From the NCBI RefSeq assembly GCF_000337555.1, contig NZ_AOIO01000034.1, forward strand, positions 81,159-145,158: a stretch of 64,000 bases of DNA, given 5' to 3'. Shown here piece after piece: positions 63,666 to 64,000 of the stretch (positions are counted from its first letter, which is position 1; each line of letters starts with the position of its first letter). This stretch comes from Natrialba asiatica DSM 12278 (lineage in GTDB: Archaea; Halobacteriota; Halobacteria; Halobacteriales; Natrialbaceae). The notes beneath the pieces were generated by a model that was given only the letters and a program-made list of their open reading frames with translations, made no database searches and was not told where the DNA came from. The position numbers were made by a program, and so were the translations under genes.

Positions 63666-64000
63666 TTAGTCGTGGCGGAAACTACGGCTGCCCGTAAACG
63701 CCATGGCCATCCCGTGCTCGTCTGCGGCTTCGATCACGTCGTCGTCGTTGACGGAGCCGCCGGGCTGGATAACGGCCTCGATACCCGCCTCGGCGGCCTC
63801 CCGGATACCGTCCGGGAACGGGAAGAACGCGTCCGACGCCATCACGGCTCCCTCGGCGTCCTTGCCCTCGGCGTGTTCGTCCGCCTTCATCGCGGCGAGT
63901 CGAACCGCGTCGACGCGGGAAACCTGTCCCATCCCGACGCCGACGGTCTCGGTCCCGTCCGCGAAGAGGATACCGTTGGATTTGACGTGTTTGAGCGTCT
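63666..64000 (-). CDS. purH: AICAR transformylase / PurH C-terminal part, cut by right edge
   Basis: Only the last 110 codons are visible. They contain [80 protein letters not shown] and the end [11 protein letters not shown]. This is the conserved C-terminus of PurH (phosphoribosyl-AICAR formyltransferase), which makes formyl-AICAR in purine synthesis. Whether the IMP cyclohydrolase domain is fused cannot be seen. Confidence 0.93.
   Translation of the reverse strand, partial: TLKHVKSNGILFADGTETVGVGMGQVSRVDAVRLAAMKADEHAEGKDAEGAVMASDAFFPFPDGIREAAEAGIEAVIQPGGSVNDDDVIEAADEHGMAMAFTGSRSFRHD

Noticed and set aside
1-64000. CRISPR array, rRNA operon, prophage or replication origin
   Set aside because: No regularly spaced repeats, rRNA motifs, capsid/terminase genes or ORB-type repeats were recognised anywhere, including next to the orc gene.

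Overview
The window is 64 kb of haloarchaeal chromosome (class Halobacteria; a Natrialbales-type genus is possible but not proven). The evidence is very acidic proteins, GC-rich codons, twin-arginine lipoproteins with RRR motifs, TATA boxes about 25-30 bp upstream of start codons (leaderless transcripts), and haloarchaeal marker families such as Bat-type HTH regulators, an Orc1/Cdc6 paralogue, Pus10, TrmY, Nob1, aIF5B and SecF-SecD. The left edge cuts a receiver/GAF sensor gene and the right edge cuts purH.

Region 1-14.8 kb is accessory. It holds a two-component pair, an Orc/Cdc6 paralogue, small membrane proteins, a CPBP protease broken by a homopolymer frameshift, a relic of an ABC ATPase, three intact Bat-type HTH regulators plus one decayed copy, a FemAB-like transferase followed by an unusual tRNA-His-like sequence, a truncated transposase, a DrrAB-type ABC exporter divergent from a Bat regulator, and an aldo/keto reductase.

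Region 14.8-33 kb is more stable. It contains a GNAT protein, a BasB/BasT-like binding-protein and chemotransducer pair, DUF2270, tRNA-Pro(CGG), the tRNA T-loop enzymes TrmY and Pus10, several zinc microproteins, an HtrA-like protease, RNase HII, a cation antiporter and the SecF-SecD translocase subunits.

Region 33-46.5 kb is housekeeping: pgi, a CPBP protease, Nob1 with a PRC-barrel protein, aIF5B, a nucleotide operon (pyrG, the GMP synthase ATPase subunit, DUF7126), a formyl-THF cyclo-ligase-like protein with MoaB, and a zinc-type oxidoreductase.

Region 46.5-64 kb holds a sugar-type ABC importer whose binding protein is divergent from its permease/ATPase operon. It also holds an RDD protein overlapping a convergent IPP isomerase, a candidate structured RNA at 55.2 kb, a lipid kinase, a PHP protein, an Lrp regulator divergent from carA, an iron-siderophore binding protein under an apparent iron box, a SIMPL protein, a GDPD and the end of purH.

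The most unusual signals are the Fem-like gene with the non-canonical tRNA (6.9-8.3 kb), the three-way-junction RNA candidate (55.2 kb), the Bat regulator array around the ABC exporter, and the unexplained 467-bp spacer at 43.2 kb.
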